Source: Ruminococcaceae bacterium UBA1741
Lineage (GTDB): Bacteria; Bacillota; Clostridia; Oscillospirales; Acutalibacteraceae
Assembly (NCBI GenBank): GCA_002315685.1
Contig: DCHX01000024.1
Span: forward strand, 1 to 49,464
Direction: 5' to 3'
DNA length: 49,464 nucleotides
Part shown: positions 32,150 to 40,324 of the stretch, one piece after another
Numbering within the stretch: the stretch's first letter is position 1
Layout: every line of letters starts with the position of its first letter
Notes under the pieces: model-generated
The model's database searches: none
Told to the model about the DNA's origin: nothing
Seen by the model: the letters and a program-made list of their open reading frames with translations, nothing else
Program-made: the position numbers and the translations under genes

Positions 32150-32178
32150 TTGAATAAAGGGGAAAAATTGATTATAAT
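32150..32178 (+). promoter_or_regulatory. Promoter of the ABC transporter operon
   Basis: TTGAAT (32150-32155) and TATAAT (32173-32178) with a 17-base spacer. The stretch 32046-32149 between the two divergent promoters is AT-rich and shows no gene. Confidence 0.8.
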
Positions 32179-32210
32179 ATACTTAATAATCCGAAAAAAG
32201 GGGGGTTGTT

Positions 32211-32933
32211 ATGAATATTATAGAAATACAAAATCTAAATAAAACATATAAAAGCTTTGAGCTTTGCGATATTTCTTTTAATGTGGAAAAGGGCAAAATT
32301 ACGGGATTTATCGGCAGAAACGGTGCAGGAAAAACAACAACGATAAAATCTATGCTTAATTTAATTCATATAAACAGCGGAGAAATATTCTATTTCGGCA
32401 AAAATCTTAAAGAAAACGAAACCGAAATCAAGAAAAATATAGGTTATTCCACAGGATATATAAATTGGTATCCGAGAAAGAAAATAAAGGATATTGTAAG
32501 CGTTGTCGGGAAATTTTACGACACTTGGGACGAGGAAGCGTACAAGAAGTATCTTAAACTTTTCGGACTTGACGAAGAAAAAACCGCAATAGAGTTATCG
32601 GAGGGTATGAAGGTAAAATGCAACCTTTTAATTGCTTTATCTCATAAGGCGAAGGTTTTAATTCTTGACGAGCCGACAAGCGGTCTTGACCCATTTTCAA
32701 GAGATGAACTGCTCGAAATATTTAAGGGACTGAAAAATGACGGTGTTGCGGTATTTTTTTCAACCCATATTATTTCGGACATTGAAAAATGTGCCGACAA
32801 TATAGTTTACATAAGAAACGGCAAAATAATAGCCTCAGTTACAAAAGCCGATTTTTATAATACATATTCAAAAGAAAACGAAAATCTTGAAGAGACAATT
32901 CTTCGTATGGAAAGAGGTGCTTTGGATGGGTAA
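32211..32933 (+). CDS. ABC transporter ATP-binding protein
   Basis: Cytoplasmic ATPase of 240 residues with Walker A GRNGAGKTT, an ABC signature in the variant form LSEGMKVK instead of LSGGQ, Walker B VLILDEPTSGLDP, and a switch histidine in FFSTHI. The LSEGMK form is seen in YtrB/BcrA-like exporters of Firmicutes. A run of six G residues serves as ribosome site before ATG 32211. The permease gene overlaps its last eight bases and a regulator follows, so this is a self-regulated exporter. The substrate is unknown; peptide antibiotics or membrane stress are the usual context. Confidence 0.92.
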   Translation: MNIIEIQNLNKTYKSFELCDISFNVEKGKITGFIGRNGAGKTTTIKSMLNLIHINSGEIFYFGKNLKENETEIKKNIGYSTGYINWYPRKKIKDIVSVVGKFYDTWDEEAYKKYLKLFGLDEEKTAIELSEGMKVKCNLLIALSHKAKVLILDEPTSGLDPFSRDELLEIFKGLKNDGVAVFFSTHIISDIEKCADNIVYIRNGKIIASVTKADFYNTYSKENENLEETILRMERGALDG

Positions 32934-33579
32934 TATTTTAAGAAAGGAATTTAAGCTTACCGCTTCTGTTCTATCATATTTGTTTATCATTTTCGGGCTT
33001 ATGTTCTTTTTGCCCGGATATCCTATTCTTTGCGGTGTGTTTTTTACCACTCTCGGAATTTTCAAAAGCTTTCAAAACGCAAGAGAAACGAACGATATTT
33101 TGTTTTCGGCGCTTCTCCCTATCGCTAAACGGGATGTTGTAAAAGGCAAATACTTATTTGTTTGCTTTATCGAGCTTTGCTCACTGATAATTATGGGATT
33201 TGCAACCGTAATGAGAATGACACTCTTATCAAATTCATACACTTATAAAACAAATTCACTTATGAATGCAAACTTTTTTGCACTTGGTCTTGCTTTATTA
33301 ATATTCGGATTGTTTAATTTAATATTTGTCGGCGGATTTTTTAAGACTGCATACAAATTCGGTAAGCCTTTTTTCAGCTATATTATTGTATGTTTTATTA
33401 TAATATTTATCGGGGAATCGCTACATCATTTTGAAGCTTTTAATTTTCTAAACGCATTCGGAACCGATTACTTTTATATACAGCTTTTATTACTTATAAC
33501 CGGAATTGTTTTGTATGTATTTATTACATTCGTATCCTATAAAAAATCGTGCAAGCGATTTGAAAATATTGATTTATAA
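32926..33579 (+). CDS. ABC-2 type permease subunit
   Basis: Membrane protein of 217 residues with about six hydrophobic segments, such as VLSYLFIIFGLMFFLPG, CGVFFTTLGIF, FALGLALLIFGLFNLIFVGGF, YIIVCFIIIFIGE and QLLLLITGIVLYVFITFV. It is the membrane partner of the overlapping ATPase gene. ATG 32926 lies inside the ATPase stop region and has GAGGTG six bases upstream; the longer frame is rejected. The sequence does not reveal the substrate. Confidence 0.85.
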   Translation: MGNILRKEFKLTASVLSYLFIIFGLMFFLPGYPILCGVFFTTLGIFKSFQNARETNDILFSALLPIAKRDVVKGKYLFVCFIELCSLIIMGFATVMRMTLLSNSYTYKTNSLMNANFFALGLALLIFGLFNLIFVGGFFKTAYKFGKPFFSYIIVCFIIIFIGESLHHFEAFNFLNAFGTDYFYIQLLLLITGIVLYVFITFVSYKKSCKRFENIDL

Positions 33580-33590
33580 GGTGGTAGTAT

Positions 33591-34031
33591 ATGTTAAAGG
33601 ACAACTTGATAATGCTTAGAGGTATTCGCGGATTTTCGCAAGAAGAAATAGCCGAAAAAATAGGTATATCCCGACAAGCCTATGCAAAATGGGAAACGGG
33701 TGCTACCGTTCCCGATATAGAAAAATGCAGTAGTCTTGCCTCCATTTACGGCGTTACCATTGACAGCTTGATAAAAACCGAATGTGCCGATGGAATAGGA
33801 ACTATACCTCCCGCTCCGAAAGGGAAATATATTTGGGGCTCAATTACAATAAACGACCGAGGTCAAATTGTAGTACCGAAGGACGCACGGGATAAGTTCG
33901 GTCTTGTCGGCGGAAAAAGATTGGTTGTTTTAAGTGATGACGAGGGTATCGTTTTAATTCCTGCGGAAACATTTGAAGAGAATATGCGAAGAATACTCGA
34001 ACTTGCATCTATGAAGAAAGATAACGAATAA
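33591..34031 (+). CDS. XRE-AbrB fusion transcriptional regulator
   Basis: A 146-residue protein with two DNA-binding modules. The N-terminal Cro/C1-type helix-turn-helix (about 4-60; LRGIRGFSQEEIAEKIGISRQAYAKWETG) is followed by a linker and an AbrB/SpoVT swapped hairpin (about 80-125; GSITINDRGQIVVPKDARDKFGL). It is the last gene of the ABC operon, AAGGTGG preceding its ATG, so it probably controls the exporter. Two separate binding modules in one chain could read a composite operator; none was identified near 32150. Confidence 0.9.
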   Translation: MLKDNLIMLRGIRGFSQEEIAEKIGISRQAYAKWETGATVPDIEKCSSLASIYGVTIDSLIKTECADGIGTIPPAPKGKYIWGSITINDRGQIVVPKDARDKFGLVGGKRLVVLSDDEGIVLIPAETFEENMRRILELASMKKDNE

Positions 34032-34053
34032 CAAAAAGAAAATTTAAGCGCAC

Positions 34054-34088
34054 AAAAGGCTCTCCCGAAAAACAGGAGAGCCTTTTTG
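34054..34088. terminator. Bidirectional rho-independent terminator
   Basis: AAAAGGCTCTCC (34054-34065) pairs with GGAGAGCCTTTT (34075-34086) across a 9-base loop. T-runs follow on both strands, between the ABC operon and the convergent surface-protein gene. Confidence 0.93.
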
Positions 34089-34110
34089 GTTTAACTATTT
34101 ATTGCCTTTA

Positions 34111-37100
34111 TTATTCACAAGCGTTGCTTTTCTTTTTAAGAAGAAGCATAACACCAAAGTAAAGACAAGCGGCAAAGCTTGCAAAGATACAAGCATAAAT
34201 CAATGCCGAGTTATATCCGGTTACAGGGCTTATTGCCTTGAATTTAGCCGAGTAAACCTTTGTTACACCGTCAGCGCCTTCGGTTACTTCCCAACCTAAG
34301 AATTCGCTTCCGTCAAGTGTAGCATAAGACATATCGTAGTCGCCCTTAACAACATAGATGCCCTTTTCATTAGTTTCAACTAATGCTTTCGGAGCGCCAA
34401 CCCAAGTACCGCCGTTAAGTACAACCTTAACCTTATCGTCAAACTTAACGCCTTCCTTGTCAACTATTTCGTCGCCACTCGGAGCATCCTTATACTTGTT
34501 TTCAACTGCTTTTGCCTTATATGTTGCGGTATAAACCTTAACAATACCGTCGGTACCGTCAGTTACATTCCAACCGAGGAATACATATCCGTCTATAGTC
34601 GGTTCGCCCATATCGTAGTTACCCTTAACGGTATAAACACCGGTTGTAGATGTAGTATTAAGTGTTGAAGGAGCAGTCCAAGTTCCGCCGTTAAGAACTA
34701 CCTTAATCTTGTCGTCATACTTAACACTTGTATTATCGGTTATCTTATCCGGCTTCTTGTCATCCTTCTGCTCGGGCTGATATTGGCTCTCGACAGGATT
34801 TGCCTTATACTGTGCAGTATAAACACAAATAACATCGCCGCCTGTTAAGAAAATTTCTTCCCAACCTACGAAAGAATAGCCTTCCATCGGTGTAGCATCC
34901 GGAATAGTTAAATCGTCTTCAATTACAACTTCAAAAGTAGCTGTTTTCTTTGTGCCTATAACTACGGAGCCACCGTTGGGGTTAATTCTAATCTTCTTGC
35001 CGTAAGGAATTTTTGTAGAGCCGGGAGTAGTAGTATTCGGTTTCTTAAACTCAATTTCCTTGTCGGCAATTTTTGAGAATGAATGAGTGAATGTTGTATC
35101 TGTGCTCTTTGTAAGTGTAAGATTTGAGCCGGAGGTTACTGTCGGATTGGATGTAGCCCAAGTGCCCTTTTCGTAACCGTAGTTAGCGGTCATACCCGAA
35201 GGAGCTACTACGGTAGCTTTACCGTTAACAGACCAGTTACCGCTATCATCTTTAAGGGTGATATACTGTTTCTTATCACCGTTATTGTTTGCTGTGCCGT
35301 CCCAAGTACCGTTTACAACCTTAAAGGTAATAAGCTTTTGATACTTATCGGGGATTCCGTCCTTCTGGTCCTTAGTCGGGTCGGTAACAATATCGCCTAT
35401 CTTATCTTCTTCAAATATAGCGGTGTAAATCTTAACAATGTCGTCTGCCTCGTTAATGTCGTCTTCAACCTTCCAGCCGAGGAATACATTGCCGTCCTTT
35501 GTAGCGTTGCCCATATCGTAGCTGCCTGCGATAGTGTAAACGCCGTCTGTGGCTGTTTTAGTAAGGTTTGCAGGAGCAGTCCATTTGCCGCCGTTAAGAA
35601 TTACCTTAATATCGGTATTTGTGTACATATCGTCCGATTTCTTATCGGGAGTAGTCTCGTTTGTCTTAACGGGAGGATATGTGCCCTTAACCTTTGTACC
35701 GTAGCAAACTCTAACTGTGGTGTCCTTTGAAATGTTTGTTGCGGTGTACTTATGTGTAGAATTGTAATTTGTCTTATCAGTGCCGGTTAAAGAAACATTG
35801 TTAATCTTAACATATACCAATTCGTAAGCGGTATTGCTCGGAGATGTTTCGGAAATCGGGCTTTCGCCTTTTGCAGCATAGAAAGCAGCGTTAGGTGTTG
35901 TACCGCCTCTTACGATAGTTTTAAGTTCGTAAATGCTTTGGTCAGCCCAACTAAGCGGTACCTTTGTGGTCGGCTTAAGCTCGGTTTTATTAAGTCCGAG
36001 CGGAGTAACCGAAACATCAGCAGCGCCCTTGTTCGGGTCTCTTGATGTAACGGACTTATCGGTAGAAACCTTGAATCGACCGGTATCCTTAACAGATACT
36101 ACTAATCTTACATACTGAATTGTACCGATTTCAAAAATAATATCTTTAATTGTTGCGGTAACGGATTTCTTATCCTGGGAAACTACAACAGAAGACGGCG
36201 AAGAAACAGTGTAATTAGACCAAGTATTGCCGTCGGCAGAGGTTTGAACCTTCGTGCCGGTAATTTCCATATCGTCAACAACGGTATCCTTAATTACAAC
36301 TTCATTTCTTTGCGAAAGCAAACGCTTTTTGATGAATTCGTTTAATTTAGCAACATCGGCGTAGCTAATCTTACTTTCGTAAGAAACATCGGATGGATAC
36401 GAGTCGATATCTTTTAATTTGTAGGTTTTATCGTCGTCATAACTTGCATAGGTTGTATCAAATGAATCATATTCAGATGGTGAAACAATACAGGTGAGCA
36501 CCTTAAAATCAAACTTATCAAGTCCGAATGTGCCATTACCCTGGTCTGTTCTATTACTCGGCTCAGCTTTTGAGAAGGAATAAGTCATATTTGAATCAGT
36601 TATCCAAACAACCTTATGGTCGGCATAATATTTAGCGAGTACAGGAGCCAATTCATCCATTTTCGTGACTAAATCTGCTTTGGCGGCGGCGGCATTAGAA
36701 GAACTCATATCATCCAATTCGCTTTGGAGTTTGATAGCAATTCTTGAAGAGTCATATTCAAACAAAAGGTAATCATAAGTTGCTTCGTTTGTAATCAACT
36801 CTGTGTATAATGTGTCGATAAAAGTCTTTGCGGCATAATGCTTCGGTGCATCAAGAGAAAAGTCCTTTGAAACACTGCCACCCTTTGTAAGGGATTCTGA
36901 ATAAACAGTAATTTTAGAGCTATTAAACTGTTTACCTGCATAAATCGCATAGTACTTTACATTCATTTTTTTTGCAATAGTATTAATGGTGTTCTTAAGT
37001 GTCGAAGAACCCATACCATGACCGTCGCAAAGAGTACCAAGCAAGAGTACATTTTTAGCCTTTGAGTTTGTGTCATCGGATTTTGCCTGAATGTTAATGT

Positions 37101-37275
37101 CTGCTGTTGTTTTTGCGGTGTTAGTCCAAGCCGCAGTTTTTTCAGCGGTAATAGTAGGTCCCGTCTGAGTATCAACAGCGTTTACGGTAGTAATATAAGC
37201 GTTGCAAAGAGTTAATAACAACGCAATAGTGATTACTACGCTAAGTGTTCTTTTGATAAGATTTTTCACTTTCAT
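34111..37275 (-). CDS. Large cell-surface protein with InlB-type repeats
   Basis: A 1054-residue secreted protein. It has a Sec signal peptide (basic start, then VVITIALLLTLCNAYITTVNA, cleavage near residue 35), and an N-terminal alpha/beta region of unknown fold starting KNVLLLGTLCDGHG. A Thr/Ser/Lys-rich middle follows, then four NGG...FLGW units of the Listeria-Bacteroides (Flg_new, InlB-type) kind with a divergent block between. The C-terminus reads SPVTGY, a hydrophobic helix IYACIFASFAACLYFGVMLL, then KKK. The SPXTG plus helix plus basic tail looks like a sortase sorting signal, close to the (S/N)PXTG sites of clostridial sortases. No sortase is in the window. ATG 37275 is chosen because GAGGGA precedes it; the frame reaches 37338. 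The likely role is adhesion or host interaction, by inference. Confidence 0.85.
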   Translation of the reverse strand: MKVKNLIKRTLSVVITIALLLTLCNAYITTVNAVDTQTGPTITAEKTAAWTNTAKTTADINIQAKSDDTNSKAKNVLLLGTLCDGHGMGSSTLKNTINTIAKKMNVKYYAIYAGKQFNSSKITVYSESLTKGGSVSKDFSLDAPKHYAAKTFIDTLYTELITNEATYDYLLFEYDSSRIAIKLQSELDDMSSSNAAAAKADLVTKMDELAPVLAKYYADHKVVWITDSNMTYSFSKAEPSNRTDQGNGTFGLDKFDFKVLTCIVSPSEYDSFDTTYASYDDDKTYKLKDIDSYPSDVSYESKISYADVAKLNEFIKKRLLSQRNEVVIKDTVVDDMEITGTKVQTSADGNTWSNYTVSSPSSVVVSQDKKSVTATIKDIIFEIGTIQYVRLVVSVKDTGRFKVSTDKSVTSRDPNKGAADVSVTPLGLNKTELKPTTKVPLSWADQSIYELKTIVRGGTTPNAAFYAAKGESPISETSPSNTAYELVYVKINNVSLTGTDKTNYNSTHKYTATNISKDTTVRVCYGTKVKGTYPPVKTNETTPDKKSDDMYTNTDIKVILNGGKWTAPANLTKTATDGVYTIAGSYDMGNATKDGNVFLGWKVEDDINEADDIVKIYTAIFEEDKIGDIVTDPTKDQKDGIPDKYQKLITFKVVNGTWDGTANNNGDKKQYITLKDDSGNWSVNGKATVVAPSGMTANYGYEKGTWATSNPTVTSGSNLTLTKSTDTTFTHSFSKIADKEIEFKKPNTTTPGSTKIPYGKKIRINPNGGSVVIGTKKTATFEVVIEDDLTIPDATPMEGYSFVGWEEIFLTGGDVICVYTAQYKANPVESQYQPEQKDDKKPDKITDNTSVKYDDKIKVVLNGGTWTAPSTLNTTSTTGVYTVKGNYDMGEPTIDGYVFLGWNVTDGTDGIVKVYTATYKAKAVENKYKDAPSGDEIVDKEGVKFDDKVKVVLNGGTWVGAPKALVETNEKGIYVVKGDYDMSYATLDGSEFLGWEVTEGADGVTKVYSAKFKAISPVTGYNSALIYACIFASFAACLYFGVMLLLKKKSNACE
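34234..35610 (-). repeat. InlB-type repeat region of the surface protein
   Basis: Coding repeats at 35401-35610 (IKVILNGGKW), 34795-34992 (IRINPNGGSV, more divergent), 34510-34707 (IKVVLNGGTW) and 34234-34431 (VKVVLNGGTW). Each contains a tryptophan turn F(L/V)GW and ends in a YTA(T/Q)YK-like strand. The last two units share a 92-residue period including a linker with ENKYKDAP. Between 34993 and 35400 lies a different block beginning ITFKVVNGTW. Confidence 0.85.
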
Positions 37276-37336
37276 CTCTCCCTCAAAAATAATAAAACAC
37301 AACACAAGATATATAATCCTATATTGTACCGCTATC

Positions 37337-37365
37337 ATTATATAGTATATTTCCTCATTTGTAAA
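37337..37365 (-). promoter_or_regulatory. Promoter of the surface-protein gene
   Basis: On the minus strand TTTACA (37365-37360) and TATAAT (37342-37337) with a 17-base spacer, about 60 bases before the start codon. Confidence 0.8.
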
Positions 37366-37449
37366 TAGAAAAAAACTAATTTGGAGATTATTTCAAAAAA
37401 CAACAATTAAAATTGGCACTTCTTACCAAAATAGCCAAAAAATAATCGT

Positions 37450-37478
37450 TTGAAATTCTTTTATGTTTAGATTATAAT
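37450..37478 (+). promoter_or_regulatory. Promoter of the SprT-like gene
   Basis: TTGAAA (37450-37455) and TATAAT (37473-37478) with a 17-base spacer. No strong ribosome site is seen before ATG 37514, only TTAGGA at 37500-37505. Confidence 0.8.
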
Positions 37479-37513
37479 GTGTTTATATTATTTTTTCAGT
37501 TAGGATATAATAA

Positions 37514-38014
37514 ATGAAGAATTTTGAAAAGCTTATTCTTGAAACAAAAAATGATTTTGATATTCTTAATATTGACTACCGTACAGTTACAAATTGGTCA
37601 ATAAATACCCGTGCTAAAAAGCGTTGGGGGTTATGCAAAAGAAAATCGTTCGATACTTTTGAAATTAGTATATCTTCCCTTTTACTCCAAGACGGTATTG
37701 ATGACCAACTTGCAAAGAATGTAATTGCCCACGAATTATTACATACCGTAAAGGGTTGCTTTGCACACAAAGGGAAATGGAAAATGTTAGCCGAAAAAAT
37801 CAACAGCAGTATGCCGAATTATTCTATTAGGGTGCGTGATGATTTCAGCGAAATAAATGTGCCTATAAAAAACAAAACCCCGAAATACATAATAAAGTGT
37901 TCAAAGTGCGATTTTTATTGTCTTCGCTATAAGCGTTCAAAGGTAATAGAAAAACCCGAGCATTACCGTTGCCCTAAATGCAATGGTAAGCTGATTATTG
38001 AAAATTATAAATAG
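37514..38014 (+). CDS. SprT-like zinc metalloprotease domain protein
   Basis: A 166-residue protein. The zincin motif HELLH (in VIAHELLHTVKG) is followed by a histidine-rich FAHKGKWKMLA helix. A C-terminal zinc ribbon has the pairs CSKC and CPKC. KRWGLCKRKSFDTFEISIS matches the SprT N-terminal beta region. SprT/SPRTN relatives include proteases acting on DNA-protein crosslinks, but bacterial SprT function is poorly known. It is transcribed alone from its own promoter and ends in a hairpin. Confidence 0.88.
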   Translation: MKNFEKLILETKNDFDILNIDYRTVTNWSINTRAKKRWGLCKRKSFDTFEISISSLLLQDGIDDQLAKNVIAHELLHTVKGCFAHKGKWKMLAEKINSSMPNYSIRVRDDFSEINVPIKNKTPKYIIKCSKCDFYCLRYKRSKVIEKPEHYRCPKCNGKLIIENYK

Positions 38015-38020
38015 CATACG

Positions 38021-38050
38021 AAAGCCACGAAACGATTGCTTCGTGGCTTT
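38021..38050. terminator. Hairpin between convergent SprT-like gene and ddh
   Basis: AAAGCCACGAA (38021-38031) pairs perfectly with TTCGTGGCTTT (38040-38050) with an 8-base loop. Only a short T-run is part of the stem itself on either strand, so termination may be partial. Confidence 0.65.
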
Positions 38051-38069
38051 ACTACATATATATTATATA

Positions 38070-39050
38070 TTACAACATTTTTTTGCGAAGTTCTTCGCTT
38101 GATAACAGAGATAAGTCGGCGGGTGCTATATCAAATACCGTTTTGCAACCCGTAACACCCTTATTATTCATTTTATATAACGCTCTTGCGTATGCTACTA
38201 AAACACTTGCGGTAAACTCGGGATTTGAATCAAGCTTTAAGTTGTATTCAATAACGCAGGTGTGTTTACCGTCCTTACCCACCTTACCGCTTCTTATAAC
38301 CGAGCCTCCGTGCGGTAATTCGGAATGGTTTTTTTCCATTTCGTCAGCCGAAATAAAGGTAACGGTTGTATCGTAATCGGCAAAATAGTTAGGCATACTC
38401 TTGATTTCGTTTTCTATTTTTTGAAGGTCGGCACCCTCTTTTGCCACAACATAGCATTCTCTTTTGTGTTTTTCTCTTGTTGTAAGTGTAGGTGCTTTTC
38501 CCTCTTTAACGGCATTTACCGAAGACTCAATAGGAACAGTGTACTGTCTTGCATCCAAAACGCCGTCAATACGGCGAATAGCATCGGAATGTCCCTGACT
38601 TACCCCTCTGCCCCAAAATGTATAATCATTTCCATTAGGCAAAATAGCCGAAGCATATAATCTGTTTAGTGAAAAAAGTCCCGGGTCCCAACCGCACGAA
38701 ATCATAGATATATGTCCGCTTTTCTTTGAAGCATTATCAACATTTTCAAAATGCTCGGGGATTTTTGCGTGTGTATCAAAACTATCAATAACATTAAAAT
38801 CGGAAGCCAACATAGGAGTCATTTCGGGTAAATCGGTAGCACTGCCTCCGCAAATAATAAGAACATCAACCAAATCCTTATATTTAAGAATTTCGTTTGC
38901 AGGTAATACCCTAACATTTTCGGTTTGAAGTTTAATTTGATTTGCAGGTCTTCTTGTAAAAACCGCAGTAAGCTCCATATCGGGATTTTGCCTTACCGCA
39001 AGTTCAACACCGCGACCTAAATTTCCGTAACCGTAAATAGCAATTTTCAT
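38070..39050 (-). CDS. ddh: meso-Diaminopimelate D-dehydrogenase
   Basis: NADP-dependent enzyme interconverting tetrahydrodipicolinate and meso-diaminopimelate in one step, bypassing the acylated DAP pathway. The 326 residues begin with the Rossmann motif IAIYGYGNLGRGVE. They contain AVFTRRP, ICGGSATDLPEM, the substrate site SCGWDPGLFSLNR, and GRGVSQGHSDAIRRIDGV. It follows dapA by ten bases and shares its lysine riboswitch. The product feeds both peptidoglycan and lysine. Confidence 0.97.
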   Translation of the reverse strand: MKIAIYGYGNLGRGVELAVRQNPDMELTAVFTRRPANQIKLQTENVRVLPANEILKYKDLVDVLIICGGSATDLPEMTPMLASDFNVIDSFDTHAKIPEHFENVDNASKKSGHISMISCGWDPGLFSLNRLYASAILPNGNDYTFWGRGVSQGHSDAIRRIDGVLDARQYTVPIESSVNAVKEGKAPTLTTREKHKRECYVVAKEGADLQKIENEIKSMPNYFADYDTTVTFISADEMEKNHSELPHGGSVIRSGKVGKDGKHTCVIEYNLKLDSNPEFTASVLVAYARALYKMNNKGVTGCKTVFDIAPADLSLLSSEELRKKML

Positions 39051-39060
39051 ATAGTACCTC

Positions 39061-39954
39061 TTATTTTTTAAGCTTTAATCCGGCATTTTCCATTAAGGCA
39101 AATAATTTCTTTTGATTTGCAGTTTCCATAGGAGTAAGCGGTAAACGCAAATAGTTATCGCAAAATCCCATAGCGGCACAAGCGGCCTTAACGGGTATCG
39201 GATTTACCTCACAAAACAGCGCATCAATCAAATCCAAATATGAAAGTTGCATTTGAAGTGCCTTATCGGTATCTCCGCCTAAATACAAATGACACATTTC
39301 CGATGTTTCGGCGGGTAATATATTCGAAAGCACCGAAATTACACCCTTACCGCCTAACGAAAGAATCGGTATTATTTGGTCATCATTACCCGAATAAATA
39401 TCTAATTTATCCTTACAAAGCTGTGCTACCTTTGCAATTTGAGAAATATTGCCCGAAGCCTCTTTTATTGCTACAATATTAGGATGTTCGGCTAAAACAG
39501 CAACTGACTCCGGCAACAAATTACAACCCGTTCTTGACGGAACATTATAAAGAATACAAGGCTTTGAAGAAGCATCGGCAATAGCCTTAAACGATTCTAT
39601 CATACCCTTTTGGGTTGCTTTATTATAATAAGGTGTTACAAGCAACATAGCATCCGCCCCAACCTCGCAGGCATAACGGGTAAGACTTATTGCATATTCG
39701 ACATCATTAGAGCCGGTACCCGCAATTACGGGAACTCTGCCGTTTACCGTTTCAACGCAAAACTTAATAGCCTCTTTATGCTCCTTATCCGAAAGGGTTG
39801 AGCCTTCGCCGGTTGTACCGACAGCCACAATAGCATCTATGCCCTTTTCGATTTGCCATTCGATTAAATCACGGAATTTGGAATAATCAATTCCGTTCTC
39901 ATCAAGAGGAGTGATAATAGCAGTAGCAGCGCCTTCAAATATTGTCTTTTTCAT
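39061..39954 (-). CDS. dapA: 4-Hydroxy-tetrahydrodipicolinate synthase
   Basis: First committed step of lysine/DAP synthesis, condensing pyruvate with aspartate semialdehyde. The TIM-barrel protein has 297 residues with the Schiff-base lysine K164 (IVAIKEASG), catalytic Y136 (CILYNVPSRTG), GTTGEGSTLS and the conserved VTPYYNK. ATG 39954 gives the family N-terminus MKKTIFEGAATAIITP. AGGAGA is ten bases upstream, and between them lies an ATG-TTA-TGA triplet string whose stop overlaps the dapA start. The gene is controlled by the lysine riboswitch upstream and is followed by ddh. Confidence 0.97.
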   Translation of the reverse strand: MKKTIFEGAATAIITPLDENGIDYSKFRDLIEWQIEKGIDAIVAVGTTGEGSTLSDKEHKEAIKFCVETVNGRVPVIAGTGSNDVEYAISLTRYACEVGADAMLLVTPYYNKATQKGMIESFKAIADASSKPCILYNVPSRTGCNLLPESVAVLAEHPNIVAIKEASGNISQIAKVAQLCKDKLDIYSGNDDQIIPILSLGGKGVISVLSNILPAETSEMCHLYLGGDTDKALQMQLSYLDLIDALFCEVNPIPVKAACAAMGFCDNYLRLPLTPMETANQKKLFALMENAGLKLKK

Positions 39955-39970
39955 AACATTCTTATCTCCT

Positions 39971-40002
39971 AAAAAAATAAAGGGAGCTAATATAAGCACC
40001 CT
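39971..40002 (-). terminator. Attenuator terminator of the lysine riboswitch
   Basis: On the minus strand AGGGTGC (40002-39996) pairs with GCTCCCT (39987-39981) with one mismatch and an 8-base loop, followed by TTATTTTTTT. It sits between the aptamer and the dapA ribosome site, so lysine binding would stop transcription here. Confidence 0.85.
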
Positions 40003-40028
40003 AAACAATTAAAAAAATCAATTGTCCG

Positions 40029-40180
40029 GATAGCCCTCCGCAAATAATGCGACAACATAGCAGATATTATCTGAAATGCCAGAAAGCCATTCGCCACAAT
40101 GACTAACTTCGGCACTAACGCCTTTTAGCAGAACCTCGGCGGCATTAACCTGCTTACTAATCGTATAGTGCGCCTCTATC
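40029..40180 (-). promoter_or_regulatory. Lysine riboswitch (L box) aptamer
   Basis: About 152 bases on the minus strand. It opens with GATAGAGGCGC and closes with GCGGAGGGCTATC, the two ends pairing as P1 (GATAG/CTATC). Between them are the conserved AGTAAGCAGG, GGCGTTAGTGCCGAAG and GTTGTCGCA segments of lysine riboswitches. With the terminator downstream and the DAP-pathway genes dapA and ddh, the assignment is firm: high lysine lowers expression. Confidence 0.93.
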
Positions 40181-40190
40181 AACGAAAAAT

Positions 40191-40219
40191 ATGTTACCAC
40201 AATCGGTTAGAATTGTCAA
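40191..40219 (-). promoter_or_regulatory. Promoter of the lysine riboswitch-dapA-ddh unit
   Basis: On the minus strand perfect TTGACA (40219-40214) and TAACAT (40196-40191) with a 17-base spacer. Transcription begins just before the aptamer. Confidence 0.85.
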
Positions 40220-40268
40220 CACAAAACGAAACTTTATTTTATAAAATATTATTTGTGCTATCTTTGAG

Positions 40269-40297
40269 TTGACTGCATAGGGAAAATATGGTATGAT
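40269..40297 (+). promoter_or_regulatory. Promoter of dhaK
   Basis: TTGACT (40269-40274) and TATGAT (40292-40297) with a 17-base spacer, 13 bases before the GGAGG site. Confidence 0.85.
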
Positions 40298-40324
40298 AAA
40301 CCAAAAAATTACGGAGGTAGTTTT

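Noticed and set aside
34111..37275. LPXTG wall anchor or frameshifted surface protein
   Set aside because: No LPXTG is present; the C-terminus has SPVTG instead, and the frame is continuous from signal peptide to anchor.
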